A DNA stretch of 54,860 bases from an uncultured Muribaculaceae bacterium (GTDB taxonomy: Bacteria; Bacteroidota; Bacteroidia; Bacteroidales; Muribaculaceae), in contig CALUIB010000019.1 of the NCBI GenBank assembly GCA_944320595.1, positions 1-54,860 on the forward strand, written 5' to 3'. Position numbers and translations under genes: made by a program. Position 1 is the first letter of the stretch. Every line of letters begins with the position of its first letter. The notes under the pieces are model-generated. The model had not been told where the DNA came from. It did no database searches and saw only the letters and a program-made list of their open reading frames with translations. Shown piece by piece: positions 53,474-54,860 of the stretch.

Positions 53474-54433
53474 TTATGCCGGTTCAAGCCCGAGCGAACG
53501 GAACAGCTCGCGGTCTTCGTCGATACGATTCCCGATAGTGGTGAGCATATCACCCATGATTACACCGTTCATCCCGCCCGTCAGTATTCTGCGCTCGGCG
53601 GCATCGCTCAACCGCGCCCTGCCGCCGGCAAAACGCAGGAACTTGCCTGGCAGCACAAAGCGGAACATTGCCACGGTGCGCATAATTTCATCCTCGCTTA
53701 TTGGCGGCATATCCTGCATGGGAGTGCCGGGGATGGGAACAAGTATATTAATCGGTACGGAATCCACGTCTATTTCGCGCAACGTCATGGCAAGTTCCAC
53801 GCGCTGCTCCATGGTTTCGCCCATGCCGATGATGCCACCCGAGCACACCGTCATGCCCATGCGCTTAGCAAGGCGCAGGGTTGCAATCTTGTCGGCGGTG
53901 GTGTGGGTTGAACACAGCGAGGGGAAGAACGACGGAGCCGCCTCAAGGTTGCAATGGTAGCGTGTCACGCCTGCCTCGCGCAGCATCTTCATGGCCTCCT
54001 CACCTATAAGCCCCATCGACGCACACAGCTGCAGCCCAGTCTCGCGGCCAAGATGTCGGTATATCTCGCAGAAATGTTCCATATCGCGATTGGCCACCTT
54101 GCGGCCGCTTGTCACCAACGAAAAACGGCGTATGCCACGGCTGTCATTATAACGGGCGAGTGCGAGCGTGTCGGCAAGGCTCGCCGACTGGTATTCCTCA
54201 ACCCCGGTGTGAAACCGTGCCGACTGTGCACACCATTTGCAATCTTCCCCACAACGTCCGCTGCGAGCATTGATAATGGAACACGTGTCGATGCGGTTGC
54301 CGCAAAAGTGGCGGCAAATTTCTCCGGCAGCATCACACAATTCATCTACATCGTGCCAGTGCGCTATTTTACAGGCTTCGTCGGTCGAAATTTTGTAGCC
54401 CGACAATACCTTATTTTTCAGTTCTTTAAGCAT
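53474..54433 (-). CDS. bioB: Biotin synthase
   Basis: This protein of about 319 residues is a radical-SAM enzyme that inserts sulfur into dethiobiotin. The radical-SAM cluster motif is GRCGEDCKWCAQS (CxxxCxxC), and auxiliary-cluster ligand regions are in CASMGLIGEEAM and TRYHCNLEAAPSFF. RFAGGRARL and GGMNGVIMGDMLTT appear near the end. The start MLKELKNKVLSGYKIS at 54433 is preferred to the longer frame. It stands alone, with a TAATTTTG -7 box upstream on its strand. Other biotin genes are not in the window, except the ligase birA. Confidence 0.94.
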   Translation of the reverse strand: MLKELKNKVLSGYKISTDEACKIAHWHDVDELCDAAGEICRHFCGNRIDTCSIINARSGRCGEDCKWCAQSARFHTGVEEYQSASLADTLALARYNDSRGIRRFSLVTSGRKVANRDMEHFCEIYRHLGRETGLQLCASMGLIGEEAMKMLREAGVTRYHCNLEAAPSFFPSLCSTHTTADKIATLRLAKRMGMTVCSGGIIGMGETMEQRVELAMTLREIDVDSVPINILVPIPGTPMQDMPPISEDEIMRTVAMFRFVLPGKFLRFAGGRARLSDAAERRILTGGMNGVIMGDMLTTIGNRIDEDRELFRSLGLEPA

Positions 54434-54454
54434 ATCTTTAAATGTATGTGGGTA

Positions 54455-54462
54455 CAAAATTA
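54455..54462 (-). promoter_or_regulatory. Probable -7 promoter box of bioB
   Basis: On the minus strand this reads TAATTTTG, 21 bp before the chosen bioB start, divergent from the SRP RNA promoter. Confidence 0.5.
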
Positions 54463-54494
54463 CGGAAATAATTGCGATTTTTCTCGGAAATCGC

Positions 54495-54524
54495 TTGCCG
54501 GAATAAAAAATATGCGTACCTTTG
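54495..54524 (+). promoter_or_regulatory. Promoter of the SRP RNA gene
   Basis: TTG (54495-54497) and TACCTTTG (54517-54524) are 19 bp apart, ending 5 bp before the RNA. Confidence 0.75.
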
Positions 54525-54529
54525 CACCC

Positions 54530-54626
54530 GGGTAAGTCCTACACGGCATGCTCCCGGTGAATTCCCCCAGGTCTTGACCGAAGCAAGGGTAGCAGGTCGT
54601 AGCGGCGCGATGTAGTCAGCTTGCCC
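54530..54626 (+). ncRNA. ffs: Small signal recognition particle RNA (4.5S)
   Basis: This RNA of about 97 nt has closing arms GGGTAAG and CTTGCCC and an inner CTACA/TGTAG pairing. The conserved SRP core reads CGGTGAATTCCCCCAGG on the 5' side and AGCAAGGGTAGC on the 3' side. It binds Ffh for cotranslational targeting of membrane proteins. The apical loop (TCTTGACC) differs from the usual GGAA tetraloop. Ends are inferred from pairing and the promoter. Confidence 0.85.
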
Positions 54627-54630
54627 ATCT

Positions 54631-54704
54631 GCCTCTTTAGCTCAGTTGGCCAGAGCACGTGATTTGTAATCTCGGGGTCGTTGGTTCGAATCCGACAAGA
54701 GGCT
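54631..54704 (+). tRNA. tRNA-Thr (TGT)
   Basis: Acceptor arms GCCTCTT and AAGAGGC pair, the anticodon loop TTTGTAA gives TGT, and the T loop is TTCGAAT. It begins only 4 nt after the SRP RNA and probably shares its transcript. CCA is not encoded. Confidence 0.95.
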
Positions 54705-54784
54705 CAAAACGAAGAATAGTTCATTTGAAATTTGAATGATACGAAAGCAGTTTTAAAAAGCTGCCTTTATATCAAAAAACAACT

Positions 54785-54860
54785 CGGGATGTAGCTCAGT
54801 CCGGTTTAGAGTACTCGTCTGGGGGGCGAGTGGTCGCAAGTTCGAATCTTGTCATCCCGA
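54785..54860 (+). tRNA. tRNA-Pro (GGG)
   Basis: Acceptor arms CGGGATG and CATCCCG pair, the anticodon stem-loop has CTGGGGG giving GGG, and the T loop is TTCGAAT. The gene ends at the last base of the window with the discriminator A. Confidence 0.93.

Noticed and set aside
54705-54784. Additional RNA between tRNA-Thr and tRNA-Pro
   Set aside because: The 80-bp spacer has no cloverleaf or stable stem beyond a weak AT-rich hairpin.

Overview
The window looks like a chromosomal stretch of a Bacteroidales bacterium, most likely Muribaculaceae or a close relative. Supporting signs are -7 promoter boxes of the form TAnnTTTG (several with a TTG element 19-20 bp upstream) at tRNA, SRP RNA and protein genes, few Shine-Dalgarno sites, a Rho factor with a very long disordered insert, an O/P-type porin, a surface lipoprotein with an S-(D/E)3 export signal, DUF4292 and DUF4250 proteins, and GC-rich core genes beside a few AT-richer accessory genes. 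The family-level placement is an inference.

Layout. 1-1500: AT-richer accessory DNA with an unassigned fragment and a DUF1016/PDDEXK nuclease. 1.6-6.3 kb: transketolase and, divergently, rho. 6.3-8.3 kb: a three-gene cluster of an AAA+ ATPase and two small YbjN-like proteins. 8.5-11.4 kb: tRNA-Cys, queA and a polysaccharide flippase. 11.4-12.1 kb: a REP-associated tyrosine transposase (RAYT) with its palindromes. 12.2-14.5 kb: pepT-ruvB. 14.7-18.2 kb: a frameshifted Fic gene, an EamA transporter and a carboxynorspermidine dehydrogenase-like gene. 18.4-25.3 kb: xerD, porin, MFS-miaB, MFS-ogt. 25.5-30.7 kb: TonB-dependent receptor, beta-helix surface lipoprotein and metallophosphoesterase. 30.9-32.9 kb: dGTPase and polysaccharide deacetylase. 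33-35.5 kb: a second YbjN-like gene followed by a trypsin-like protease with zinc ribbon. 35.6-42.5 kb: a cell-envelope run (dut, FemAB/GNAT-like, TPR, DUF4292 lipoprotein, EnvC-like activator, flippase). 42.5-45.6 kb: DUF4250, pentapeptide membrane protein, POT transporter, tRNA-Leu. 45.8-54.4 kb: nagB, dapL-tsaE-birA, pyrG-yidC, a decayed RelE toxin and bioB. 54.5-54.9 kb: SRP RNA, tRNA-Thr, tRNA-Pro.

The most unusual signals are non-coding. (1) A family of structured intergenic repeats occurs at three loci (18.2, 23.2 and 42.7 kb). The stems differ but the hairpins are kept, and one conserved edge carries or abuts a Bacteroidetes-type promoter for the flanking minus-strand gene. (2) A 26-36 bp perfect palindrome occurs three times: directly after the RAYT gene, in frame inside the RAYT gene, and between yidC and dapL. 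(3) Two separate clusters join YbjN/type III chaperone-like domains to an AAA+ ATPase or to a cytoplasmic-looking trypsin-like protease, and may be undescribed protein quality-control or signalling modules. No CRISPR array, prophage or complete insertion sequence was seen.
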